Translations under genes and position numbers: made by a program
Shown: positions 8,202 to 17,278 of the stretch, one piece after another
How positions within the stretch are numbered: the first letter of the stretch is position 1
Layout of the letters: each line of letters begins with the position of its first letter
The notes under the pieces: model-generated
The model's database searches: none
Told to the model about the DNA's origin: nothing
Seen by the model: the letters and a program-made list of their open reading frames with translations, nothing else
Source: CAZSNT01 sp964607765
GTDB lineage: Bacteria > Verrucomicrobiota > Lentisphaeria > Oligosphaerales > JABHEG01
Reading direction: 5' to 3'
NCBI GenBank assembly: GCA_964607765.1
Contig: CAZSNT010000054.1
Span: 1-54,321 of the forward strand
DNA: 54,321 nt

Positions 8202-11069
8202 TCAGCAGGTGGCGGGCGGCGGCTTGTCCCCGTCGCGGGAGCGCTTCAGGCGCCGCGCGCGGCTCGCAAGGCTGTCACCCAGGCGCACGGGCGACGCTGC
8301 GGCGTGCTCCTCCGGCGCAGGAGGATCCGGGTTGCACCCGGCGCGCTGATTCGCGTCGCCGCCCGGAAGCGACGGAGCATCTCGCCGGCTGCTGCGACTC
8401 CGCGGAGCAAGCGCGTCAAGCCGCTGGTGAAGACGTTTCGACAACCCGTCGCCCTTGCGCCGAATAGCCGCGACTCCGGAACGCCGCTCCGAGTCGGACT
8501 GCGCCAGCGTCTCCGCCTGTTCCGCCGCAGGAAGACCTACCGGGACACTGGGCGCGACCCGATGGTCGAGGTCAGGCTTGACGGCGCGCTCACGCTCGAG
8601 CTTGCGCCGCATGAGGCCGCGCGTCCGTTCGGTCAACAACACTCGGTTGGGCGTGCTCAGCCGCGGCTCGTTCACGACCGACGGCAGAAACTGCTGGCCC
8701 CGGGCCGAACGCGGCGCGTGGAACAGCGCCAGCGATTCCGCGATACCGCAACCGTTCAGCACACCGTTCAGGATCACGACAGCCGCTTTACGGCTCTCCG
8801 GTTTGCCTGCTTCGCCCAACTCGATGTTGCGCACGTGATACGGGGTGACGGGCCGAGACGTGCAGTTCGGACAACCATCGTCGCAGTCGCAGGTCAGCAG
8901 GTGCTCGAGCGCGGTGTGCAGGATCTCGTCAAGACGTTCGAAGCATTGCTCGGAATCGCCGATGCCGCGCGAGTAGAACTCGTACCAGAACATGGCGTTG
9001 GGCGACGAGTTCCGGGACCCGAGCGACCAGTCGAAATCGTTGATGTCGCAGGTCAGGAACAACGGCAGGATCTTGCTGACGCAATAGAGGATGCCTTTCA
9101 TGCCCTGCTCCGCGTCCAACTCCGCCTGCCACACAGCGCGAATCAGATCGTCCGGCGGTACGAGCCAGACCGACATCGCTTCGTAGGCGATCGACGGCTG
9201 ATTCGTCGGATGCTGCGAGATGCGGTCAAGCGTGTAGAACTTCACACGCTCGTACAGCGGCGTGTCCAGAACGGCATTGACCTCGCCAAGACAGGCCGTG
9301 GCCGTGCCAAGCGGTTTCTGGTCAAGGATGGCATCCACGTGGTCCACTGCCGTGCCGGTTAGCGGATCCGTGTAGTAGGCCAGATCCACGCGCCGGACCG
9401 TCACCACGTTGCGGTCCGTGTCGTGGTTCACCATCGCATAGGTGTCGCCGTACTTCAGGTACACCGCCCCCTCGTAGAAGAGCCTGAGCGAACGGAACTT
9501 GGGCATCCGGTCGATGACTTCTCCGGAGTCGGCGTCCAGCACCACCGTGCTCTCATCGCCGTAGCCTCTGAGCCGCACTTCGAACGCAGGCTGTTCATTG
9601 GCCGAGTGGTACCACGCGCCCTTGCAGTGATGCACTTTGCCGGCTTCCGCGAGCACGCTGAGAGCCATCTCGGCAGCGTAGCCGAAGCGCACGTGTTCCG
9701 TGTCGGCGACAGCCAACTCGGCGGCCGCACATCGTACATGTCCAAGCGTGACGAACGGGTTGTCGCGATCGACAACCACACGCTCCAACGGCCGCTCGAA
9801 CACGTACTCGGGATGCTTCATCACGTATTGGTTCAACGGCGTGTCCACGCCCACCAGGAAACAGACCGAATCCGCTCGACTGCGCCCAGCCCGCCCGGCC
9901 TGCTGGAAGAACGCGCTGAGCAGACCGGGATAGCCGATGATGATGCACGCCTCCAGAACCCCGATGTCGATCCCCAACTCCAGCGCTCGGGTTGCACTGA
10001 CGCCCAGAATCTCGCCCTCGCGGAGCCGGCGCTCCATAGCACGTCGCTCCGCGGGCGCGTACCCGCCCCGGTACGGAATCACACGGTCGGCGAGTCCGGG
10101 CGCCTGCGCCTGGAGAGATTCACGCACGTACCGATAGATCATCTCGGCCGTGGTACGCGCTTTGCTGAAACAGATCGTTGCCACTCGCTCCCGAACCAGA
10201 CCCGCCATCAGGTCGTGTGCTTCCACGTTCGCGCTGCGTCGGCCGCGCCACCGTCGCTTCTTGATGCGCGGCGGGTTCCAGAACACGAAAGTCCGCGCGC
10301 CACACGGGCTGCCGTCCTCCGCTACGACCGTCAACTGCCGATCGGTGAGGGCCGTTGCCAGGTCAGCGGGGTTGCCGACCGTTGCGGACAGACATACCAT
10401 CTGCGGCCGCCCACCGTAGTGATCGCAGACCCGCTCCAGGCGTCGCAGAACGTTTGCCATGTTCGCGCCGAAGAACCCCGTGTACGTGTGGACTTCGTCG
10501 AGCACCACGAAACGCAGGCCGTGGAAGAAACGCTGCCAGCGAGCGTGTCCGGGCAGCAGATTGGCGTGGACCATCTCGGGATTCGTGACCAGAATGCGTG
10601 CGCCGTCCCGGGCCGTGCGCCGGTCAGCAGCAGCGGAGTCGCCGTCGAACGCGTGCGCCCTCAAGGCAGCCGCCAACTCCGGCCTCCCCAGCGCACGCAG
10701 ACCACGGTTCCACGCCGCAACCTGGTCACGAGCCAACGCTTTCATCGGGAAGACCAGCAGCGCGGTCGCCGCCGGATCGGCCAGCAGCGTCTCGAGCACG
10801 GGGATTTGGTAGCAGAGGCTCTTCCCGCTCGACGTGCCGGTCGTTACCAGCACGTCACCCCCGTCGAGTAACACGTCAGCCGCCCGCGCCTGGTGGCTGT
10901 AGAGCTGAGAAATCCCCAGCCCTTCCAGAAACGCCCCCACAACAGGCGAAACGCACGACGGAGATGGCGCCCAGGCAGCAGCACGAGCCGGCTCACGGTG
11001 CACGTGCATAACCTGCCCCGCGTAGCGTGGGGACGATCTCAGACTGTCCAGAAACGCCTCGACATCCAT
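8202..11069 (-). CDS. DEAD/DEAH-box helicase with DUF1998 (MrfA/YprA-like)
   Basis: A 955-residue superfamily 2 helicase. Motifs in order are TTGTSSGKS (Walker A, about 76-84), VLDEVH (Walker B, 189-194), LSAT (227-230), a second RecA-like domain ending in QQAGRAGRS, then a long DUF1998 region with the cysteine cluster CDCDDGCPNC. This is the organisation of Bacillus subtilis MrfA, a 3'-5' DNA helicase acting on mitomycin-type lesions. There is no MrfB-type exonuclease beside it. The last 150-170 residues form an Arg/Ala/Pro-rich, low-complexity tail outside the family. The ATG at 11069 is used, although a TTG three codons earlier is possible and no strong ribosome binding site is seen. It is divergent from the large lyase gene at 11280. 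Confidence 0.88.
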   Translation of the reverse strand: MDVEAFLDSLRSSPRYAGQVMHVHREPARAAAWAPSPSCVSPVVGAFLEGLGISQLYSHQARAADVLLDGGDVLVTTGTSSGKSLCYQIPVLETLLADPAATALLVFPMKALARDQVAAWNRGLRALGRPELAAALRAHAFDGDSAAADRRTARDGARILVTNPEMVHANLLPGHARWQRFFHGLRFVVLDEVHTYTGFFGANMANVLRRLERVCDHYGGRPQMVCLSATVGNPADLATALTDRQLTVVAEDGSPCGARTFVFWNPPRIKKRRWRGRRSANVEAHDLMAGLVRERVATICFSKARTTAEMIYRYVRESLQAQAPGLADRVIPYRGGYAPAERRAMERRLREGEILGVSATRALELGIDIGVLEACIIIGYPGLLSAFFQQAGRAGRSRADSVCFLVGVDTPLNQYVMKHPEYVFERPLERVVVDRDNPFVTLGHVRCAAAELAVADTEHVRFGYAAEMALSVLAEAGKVHHCKGAWYHSANEQPAFEVRLRGYGDESTVVLDADSGEVIDRMPKFRSLRLFYEGAVYLKYGDTYAMVNHDTDRNVVTVRRVDLAYYTDPLTGTAVDHVDAILDQKPLGTATACLGEVNAVLDTPLYERVKFYTLDRISQHPTNQPSIAYEAMSVWLVPPDDLIRAVWQAELDAEQGMKGILYCVSKILPLFLTCDINDFDWSLGSRNSSPNAMFWYEFYSRGIGDSEQCFERLDEILHTALEHLLTCDCDDGCPNCTSRPVTPYHVRNIELGEAGKPESRKAAVVILNGVLNGCGIAESLALFHAPRSARGQQFLPSVVNEPRLSTPNRVLLTERTRGLMRRKLERERAVKPDLDHRVAPSVPVGLPAAEQAETLAQSDSERRSGVAAIRRKGDGLSKRLHQRLDALAPRSRSSRRDAPSLPGGDANQRAGCNPDPPAPEEHAAASPVRLGDSLASRARRLKRSRDGDKPPPATC

Positions 11070-11279
11070 GACAACCAAACACTACAGCGTCACCACACAC
11101 ACTGCGAGGGTTGCACACGCCGTGACCGCACGTCATCGTACATGGAAACGACCCGTGCGGTATGGACAACAAACCACATTGCTCAACCACTTCGTTGGCT
11201 CGGAAGACGGCGTCCCTTCCCCTCGACGCCCGTCAAAGCCGTCAACAAGGTCAATGAGGTCACCATCGGAGAGAACATC

Positions 11280-14200
11280 ATGAGGCGACTCGCCATCCGG
11301 CTCGTGCTCCTCGCCCTGTTCCTGGCGTGCTCCGCTCCCGTCCTCGGCGCTGACACCGATGCGGACGGACTCCCCGATGAGCTGGAGCGCACGCTCGGCA
11401 GCGACCCCGCGGCCGCCGCTGTTTTCCGGACAGTCCTGAACGACGGAATCGAGAGTGAGGAAGCACGCAGCCGCCCCGGCTACGACGCGACCAAGGACGT
11501 GGTCGACGTGCAGGTGTGCCACGCGGGCGGCGATCGCTTCCTGTGGCGGGTGAAACTCGCAGATGCCCCGCGCCTCGACGACACCGTGCTGCACCTCTAC
11601 GTCGATGCGGACAGCAATCCGGACACGGGCAGGAAAGTCCGCCCCGGAGCCCCGAACCACGGCGTGGAGTATATGCTCAGCGTGGTAGGTGGTGTCGGCC
11701 GCTCCACTGTGTTCAAACCCGACGGGGAGCATGCCGCTTCCGTCCTCGTCAGTCACGGCATGGTCGACAATCAGATCGTCCTGTCCGCCGACGTTGATTT
11801 GGGCCGCCACGGCGAGGCGGCACGGTTCGAACTGTATGTGCTGTGTCATACCACAACAGGCGGCGGCGGCCCGCGTATGACCGACAGCACGCGGCGCGTG
11901 GTCGTGTCGAGCATCCCCCTGTTGCCGCGTGCCAAAATCCGCCGCCTGGTAGACATCAACGCGCCGGAGAACACCAGTCGCACCTACGGGCTGGACGCAC
12001 TCAGAGCCACTCTGGGCCGTAGCGATGTCGTTGTGGTGCCCCCGGAGCGCCTCGAGTTGGACGGCTTCGAAGTCGACATGATGACGCACCGGCGCTACGC
12101 ACACGTGACTCGAACTCGGCCGTTGGGCACGGTCGCAGCCATCGCCCCAAAGGGACGTTTCCACGTTGGCTTTGCCATGTACGATGACAGCCGGGACGAG
12201 CGCGTCGTGTTCCGTGTCGACGGCACCGTGCGAGGGGCTGCATTCGCCAACGTAAACAACAACCGGCACTGGATCTACTGGCTCGATGAAGCCACCGAGT
12301 TCAGCGGCGGGGAGAAAGTCGAACTGCTGGGGGTCGGCCCGTCCGGGGAACACGGGATCTGCAACGTCCTCTTCCTTCCCGAGCCACTCTCGGTGAAGTC
12401 ACTGCCCTACGCAATCGAGCACGTGACAGCGTGGACTGCCGTGGGCGAGGACGGTACAGCGACCGTCTCGTGGACAACCAGAATGCCCACACCGACACGC
12501 TTCCGCTACGGCGGCACGAGCGCCTACGGCCTGGACGCAGGCAGTGACCGCCCGGCTTTGGTTCATCGCGTGGTCCTCACGGGGCTCGACCCGAATACCC
12601 GTTACCACGGACAGGCCGTAGGCGTGCGGCCGGGCGGCACGACGTACACGAGCCCGGACGTCACCTTCGGCGCGAAAGGCGCCGTGCCGCCACCGACCCG
12701 CGCCGGAACGGCCACCGTGCCGCTGCGCGTGCGGAATCCGCACGCTGTCCATGTGCGGGACGTGGCCGTGACCTCGGGAATCCCGTTCCCGCAGGGCGCG
12801 TTGAGCTCAGCCGAGAACGTGCGCCTGTTGCATGCCGGAACGGAAGTACCCCTGCAAGTCCGGGAAACGGCCAGGTGGCTGGACGGCAGCGTCAAGTGGT
12901 TGCTGCTGAGTTTTCCGGCCGCGGCCTCGCCGGCAGCAAGTGTCATCTACGATCTCGAATGGGGGCGAGAGGTGGTGCGACCAGCAACCGGGCCGCGCAT
13001 CGCCACTCGGAATGCGGGCGACGTGGTACTGCAGACGGGGACAGCCGAATTCCGTGTCAGCCGCAACGGCCTGCTCGTGCTGCCGAACGGCAAGCCGTGT
13101 GTGACAACCATCACGACGGCCGACGGCAGCGTTTTCCGGACAGGAACAACCCCGGCCCAGGTGGAAGTGGAAGAGAACGGCGTGGTCCGTGCCGTGGTGC
13201 ACACCGTTTCGCAGGTTGCCGGGGCGGAAGGCAAGCCGTTGTTCCGGATCGAGAAACGGATCGAGGCGTGCCGTGGAAGCGCCATGGTTCGGGTCTCTCA
13301 CACGCTGCTGGTGCAGGGCACAAGTGAGTTCACCGAGTTCGAGAGCGTCGTGTGGAACGTGCCTGTCGCCCCAGACTCGTGGCGCACTGCTCTGGCGTCG
13401 GGGGACACTGTGCAACTGACGCAGAGGGCACCATTGCGCCAGCTCTTCGATGACGAAATCACCATCCTGACGGGAGCGAGGCCGTCCCGCAGGACGGGAC
13501 GGGTAGCAGGCGTATTCGCCGGTGACAGTGCGCTGGTTGCCGTTCGGGATTTCTGGCAGCAGTACCCGAAAGGCGTGGTTGCAGCCGACGACGGGCTGAG
13601 CGTGGAGTTGCTTCCCGACTTCCCGGACGGCCTGTACGATGGCTTTCCCTTCGAGAAGGAAGGCCACCACCTCTACTACTACCTGCGGAACGGACGCTAC
13701 CGCCTGAAACGGGGAATGGCCAAGACGCATGAACTCCTCGTTTCACTGGCGCCCCTGCCTGCAACACGCACGGCACACGGCGCCATCGGGCGGCGACGGC
13801 TTCTCGCGACTGCGCCGCCCGAATGGGTCTGCAGCTCGCGCGTGTTCTACGATGTCGCCCCGCAAGACCCGAAACGGTTCAAGGCCTACGAAGAAGCGAT
13901 GACCACGAACCTGCGCCGTTACGTGGAACGCCGAGGGAGCCGACGCGACTACGGCATGATGAATTTCGGAGACTGGTACGGGGAGCGCGGTTCGAACTGG
14001 GGCAATGTAGAGTACGACACGCAGCACGCATTCCTGCTGGAGTACATCCGGTCCGGCAACGAGGACGCCTTCGTCCTGGGCGACCGGACGGAGGTGCACA
14101 ACCGCGACATCGACACGGTGCAGTGGCACCCGGACGACAGCCGAATCGGTGGCGTTTACGTGCATCAGATGTGTCACGTCGGCGGCTACTACGACCGCTC

Positions 14201-15518
14201 CGTCCCCGGCACACTCGGCTTCCCCAAGGCCGGTTTCACGGTCAGTCACGCGTGGGCGGAAGGCCACTTCAACCACTACTTCCTGACCGGGGATCGCCGC
14301 TCCCTCGACACAGGCCGGGCCGTGGTGGACTACTTCATCCGCAAGGACTTGGGGCGCCCGTACGACTTCACCAGCTGCCGTGTGCCCGGCTGGCACCTGA
14401 TGATGAACGCAATCGCCTATGCCTCGACCTGCGACCCCTACTACCTGAACGCGTCACGCGTGATCGTGGACCGCGTCCTGGAGACTCAGGATCTGGTGCC
14501 CCGGCCGTTGCCCGGGCACCAACGCAAGCCGGGCCGCACCCACCAATTCGGCGGCTGGTCCCGCATGATGCACCCCGGCCACTGCCACTGCGAGCCGCGG
14601 CACCAAGGCAATGCGGGATTCATGGTCGCAGTGCTGCTGTCCGGGCTGAAGTACTACCACGATGTCACGAAGGACGAGGCCGTGAAGGAAGCCATCATCG
14701 CGGGCGCCCGGTACCTCGTTGCGGAGTGCTACTCGCACGAGGTCCATGGATTCCGATATACATCCTGTCCGGAAACGTCGTACCGCCCCGGGTCAAGCCC
14801 GCTCATGGCTGAAGGCATTGCCCGTGCCTACCGCTGGACGCGTGATGCCGACCTGCGTGACGTGCTCACCGAAGCCCTGCCCATGGGCGCTGACGGCAGC
14901 AGTTACGGCAAGGGGTTCAGTATGTACTACCGAGTTGCGCCGCGCGTGCTCGCCGACCTGGCAGCATGCGGCCTCGGCCTGGAAGCTGTGAAGCGCCCAC
15001 CCCCCGTGCCATTCAGACCGCCGGTGTGGATGCGGGCAGAGGCCGGGAAACAGGTGATTGTTGTGCAAGCCGAAGACTTCGCTGCTCAGGGCGAAGGGCA
15101 ATGCCAGATCCGCGAGGATCGCCAAGGCATGATGGGCAAGATAGTCACCTACTGGCATCAGGACATCGGGCACTGGCTGGAATGGACGTTTGACGTACCG
15201 CAAACCGACGACTATGCCCTGCGCTTCCATTACGCCACCGGCAGCGAGGGAACACGGCGGGAGTTGCGCGTCGACGGTGCAGTGCCCTGCCCCGCGGCCA
15301 AGGATATCCCCTTCCCGAAAACCGGCGGCTACGGAGCGCAGGCCAAGCACTGGCGGTTCCGGCAAATCACGGACAGGAACGGCAGGGAAGCGTTCCTGCG
15401 CCTGACCCGCGGCAAGCACACGATCCGCATGATCAATCTGAACGACGGCCTGGCACTGGACTTCATCGCGCTCGTAGCGAGTGATGCTGGGGCAATCCGG
15501 GAGAAAGAGTCGAGGTAG
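11280..15518 (+). CDS. Giant secreted exo-rhamnogalacturonan lyase-like protein (PcRGLX/YetA, PL26-like)
   Basis: A 1412-residue multidomain secreted protein. The start (ATG 11280, GGAGAG upstream) is followed by a signal peptide ending near VLGA and a calcium-type motif DTDADGLPDELE. A fibronectin III-like domain spans about 370-460. A RIFT-barrel-type region begins near 480 (VPLRVRNPHAVHVRDV, RWLDGSVKWLLL), then a central beta-sandwich, then an alpha/alpha-toroid region with HAWAEGHFNHYFLTGD and WHLMMNAIAYAST. A C-terminal CBM6/35-like domain follows (VIVVQAEDF near 1258, IGHWLEWTFDVP). This order matches Penicillium PcRGLX and its YetA relatives, which act on rhamnogalacturonan backbones. 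Exact activity is inferred. It converges on a sulfatase gene 56 bases away. Confidence 0.75.
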   Translation: MRRLAIRLVLLALFLACSAPVLGADTDADGLPDELERTLGSDPAAAAVFRTVLNDGIESEEARSRPGYDATKDVVDVQVCHAGGDRFLWRVKLADAPRLDDTVLHLYVDADSNPDTGRKVRPGAPNHGVEYMLSVVGGVGRSTVFKPDGEHAASVLVSHGMVDNQIVLSADVDLGRHGEAARFELYVLCHTTTGGGGPRMTDSTRRVVVSSIPLLPRAKIRRLVDINAPENTSRTYGLDALRATLGRSDVVVVPPERLELDGFEVDMMTHRRYAHVTRTRPLGTVAAIAPKGRFHVGFAMYDDSRDERVVFRVDGTVRGAAFANVNNNRHWIYWLDEATEFSGGEKVELLGVGPSGEHGICNVLFLPEPLSVKSLPYAIEHVTAWTAVGEDGTATVSWTTRMPTPTRFRYGGTSAYGLDAGSDRPALVHRVVLTGLDPNTRYHGQAVGVRPGGTTYTSPDVTFGAKGAVPPPTRAGTATVPLRVRNPHAVHVRDVAVTSGIPFPQGALSSAENVRLLHAGTEVPLQVRETARWLDGSVKWLLLSFPAAASPAASVIYDLEWGREVVRPATGPRIATRNAGDVVLQTGTAEFRVSRNGLLVLPNGKPCVTTITTADGSVFRTGTTPAQVEVEENGVVRAVVHTVSQVAGAEGKPLFRIEKRIEACRGSAMVRVSHTLLVQGTSEFTEFESVVWNVPVAPDSWRTALASGDTVQLTQRAPLRQLFDDEITILTGARPSRRTGRVAGVFAGDSALVAVRDFWQQYPKGVVAADDGLSVELLPDFPDGLYDGFPFEKEGHHLYYYLRNGRYRLKRGMAKTHELLVSLAPLPATRTAHGAIGRRRLLATAPPEWVCSSRVFYDVAPQDPKRFKAYEEAMTTNLRRYVERRGSRRDYGMMNFGDWYGERGSNWGNVEYDTQHAFLLEYIRSGNEDAFVLGDRTEVHNRDIDTVQWHPDDSRIGGVYVHQMCHVGGYYDRSVPGTLGFPKAGFTVSHAWAEGHFNHYFLTGDRRSLDTGRAVVDYFIRKDLGRPYDFTSCRVPGWHLMMNAIAYASTCDPYYLNASRVIVDRVLETQDLVPRPLPGHQRKPGRTHQFGGWSRMMHPGHCHCEPRHQGNAGFMVAVLLSGLKYYHDVTKDEAVKEAIIAGARYLVAECYSHEVHGFRYTSCPETSYRPGSSPLMAEGIARAYRWTRDADLRDVLTEALPMGADGSSYGKGFSMYYRVAPRVLADLAACGLGLEAVKRPPPVPFRPPVWMRAEAGKQVIVVQAEDFAAQGEGQCQIREDRQGMMGKIVTYWHQDIGHWLEWTFDVPQTDDYALRFHYATGSEGTRRELRVDGAVPCPAAKDIPFPKTGGYGAQAKHWRFRQITDRNGREAFLRLTRGKHTIRMINLNDGLALDFIALVASDAGAIREKESR

Positions 15519-15532
15519 GGACTTGACGTTCC

Positions 15533-15562
15533 GTCCACCACCGGCGCAGGGCCGGTGGGGAC
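15533..15562. terminator. Hairpin between convergent lyase and sulfatase genes
   Basis: CCACCGGC (15538-15545) and GCCGGTGG (15551-15558) form a perfect 8-bp stem with a 5-base loop. It extends four more pairs to 15533/15562 with one bulged base. There is no U-tract, but its position in the 56-base gap between two convergent stops suggests a shared terminator. Confidence 0.5.
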
Positions 15563-15574
15563 AGGATCTGTGAC

Positions 15575-17077
15575 CTACAGTTCCGGCGCCACCCAGGCGG
15601 GGATGCCGCCCGCGGCCTGCTGCTCGGCGTAGAGCACGTGGAACGGTCGTGTTGGGGACATCGGTGCCTTCTCGTTGACCATCAGCGGCACGGTCTCGCG
15701 CCACCACGCATCGAACGCCGCACGCATCGTCTGCACGACTTCCGGGTGCTTCTCGATCACATTCACCTTCTGCCCGGGATCCTCGAGCATGTCGTAGAGC
15801 GCCGTGTTGCCGACGAACCGGAACCGGTGGTTGCGCACCGCGGAGCCCCGCAACTGGTGCTTGTTCGGGTCATCCCCCGTCTTCCAACGGCCTCTGTGTG
15901 TGTACAGATAGCGGTCCGGCCACGCCGCCGCCGGATCCTCGAGCAGCGGCAGAAAACTGCGACCCTCCACCTGACCGGCAGGCAGTGCAGCCCCCGCAAA
16001 CGCCGCCAAGCTCGGCAACACGTCGATGTGAGCCGTGACTGCATCCACATCACGGCCCGGCGTGATCCGGCCGTCCCAGCGCACAAAGAACGGGACGCGA
16101 ACACCGCCCTCGTCCGCACTGCCCTTGAGTCCCTTCATGTTCGCGTTGTAGGACATCAGTTTCGTGCCGTCCGCCAACTGCCCCAACGGCTTGCCCCCCT
16201 TGCCGCTGCCGCCGCCTGTCATGCCGTTGTCCGACATAAAAATCACCACGGTGTCGTCCCACAGTTGCCACTCGCTGAGCTTGCCCATCAGCCTCCCGAC
16301 GTTTTCGTCGATGTTCTCGATCATGCCGTAGAAGCCGGCACACTTGCCCGAGAAACCGAGGTCGGTGAAGCGCTTCGTATTGGACGGCGGAGCAATGAAA
16401 GGGCCGTGCGGCGCGTTCGTGGTGATGTAGGCGAAGAACGGTGCATCGTCGTCTTTGATCGCCTTCATCCAACCGAGCGCAGCCGTGAAGAAAATGTCCG
16501 TACAGAAGCCTCTTGTCTTGACGAACGAACCGTTGTGCCGGATCACCGGGTCGAAATACTTGTTGCCGGGCGCGTCCGCACAGCTGCACTTGTAGGCCTG
16601 GCCGATCCCACCCGCACCATGGATGAACGCTTCGTCGAACCCGCGCTTGTGCGGCTGGTACGGTTCCTCGTCACCCAGATGCCACTTACCGAAGATCCCG
16701 GACCGGTATCCTGCCGTCTTCAGCACCTGCGGCAGCGTGGTCGTCGCCAAGGCCAGCCGCTCACGCTCCAGAATCGTGTGTGTCACACCGTTGCGCATCG
16801 GGTGTCGCCCGCTCATCAGTGCCGCTCGCGTGGGCGAGCATGTTGGACTGACCAGAAACCGAGTGAACCGCACACTGCTGTCATGGAGCTTGTCCAGATT
16901 CGGCGTTCGGATCCACGGATGCCCATGCCGACCGACCGGGCCGTAGCCCTGGTCATCGGTGATGATCAGCACAACGTTCGGGCGCGTGCCGGCGAGACTT
17001 GTCGGCGCCGCGTGCAGGCCTGGGCACACGACAAACGGAACACTCGCAAGCACAGCAGTGATCAGGAATCTGAGCAT
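15575..17077 (-). CDS. Secreted arylsulfatase (formylglycine-dependent)
   Basis: A 500-residue sulfatase starting at ATG 17077 with AGGAG ten bases upstream. The signal peptide is clear (MLRFLITAVLASVPFVVC...). Next come VVLIITDDQGYG (metal-binding Asp pair, about 35-46), the maturation motif CSPTR with Cys80 as the predicted formylglycine residue, GKWHLGDEEP, NAPHGPF and MSDNGMTGG. It is an extracytoplasmic sulfate ester hydrolase, probably acting on the same polysaccharide as the neighbouring lyase and glycosidase. It lies downstream of the glycosidase at 17279 on the same strand, but 200 bases containing a strong palindrome separate them, so expression may be partly independent. The substrate is unknown. 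Confidence 0.92.
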   Translation of the reverse strand: MLRFLITAVLASVPFVVCPGLHAAPTSLAGTRPNVVLIITDDQGYGPVGRHGHPWIRTPNLDKLHDSSVRFTRFLVSPTCSPTRAALMSGRHPMRNGVTHTILERERLALATTTLPQVLKTAGYRSGIFGKWHLGDEEPYQPHKRGFDEAFIHGAGGIGQAYKCSCADAPGNKYFDPVIRHNGSFVKTRGFCTDIFFTAALGWMKAIKDDDAPFFAYITTNAPHGPFIAPPSNTKRFTDLGFSGKCAGFYGMIENIDENVGRLMGKLSEWQLWDDTVVIFMSDNGMTGGGSGKGGKPLGQLADGTKLMSYNANMKGLKGSADEGGVRVPFFVRWDGRITPGRDVDAVTAHIDVLPSLAAFAGAALPAGQVEGRSFLPLLEDPAAAWPDRYLYTHRGRWKTGDDPNKHQLRGSAVRNHRFRFVGNTALYDMLEDPGQKVNVIEKHPEVVQTMRAAFDAWWRETVPLMVNEKAPMSPTRPFHVLYAEQQAAGGIPAWVAPEL

Positions 17078-17176
17078 GGAACACGGTCTCCTTATCTGAC
17101 GGGTATGTGGGCTGGGTTCTGCTCCAATCCTATCCTCTCTCCACACGATTTCCAGCGCGATGGCTTCACGCCTGGA

Positions 17177-17247
17177 ACCGCCGAGCACCAGCTCGGCTCC
17201 GGTACTCCACACGGGCCATGGTCGGAGCCGAGCTGGTGCTCGGCGGT
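17177..17247. repeat. Palindromic repeat pair, second family
   Basis: Arms at 17177-17201 and 17223-17247 are perfect 25-bp inverted repeats around a 21-base loop. Each arm contains its own small stem (CCGAGC acca GCTCGG). The same unit is tandemly repeated at 30931-31127. It sits between the glycosidase stop and the sulfatase start and could attenuate read-through. Confidence 0.85.
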
Positions 17248-17278
17248 CCCGGGGAGAAACAACGCTGTAGGAGCGTCG

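Noticed and set aside
10893..11279. N-terminal extension of the PL26-like protein
   Set aside because: It is antisense to the helicase and precedes a clear signal peptide with its own ribosome binding site at 11280.
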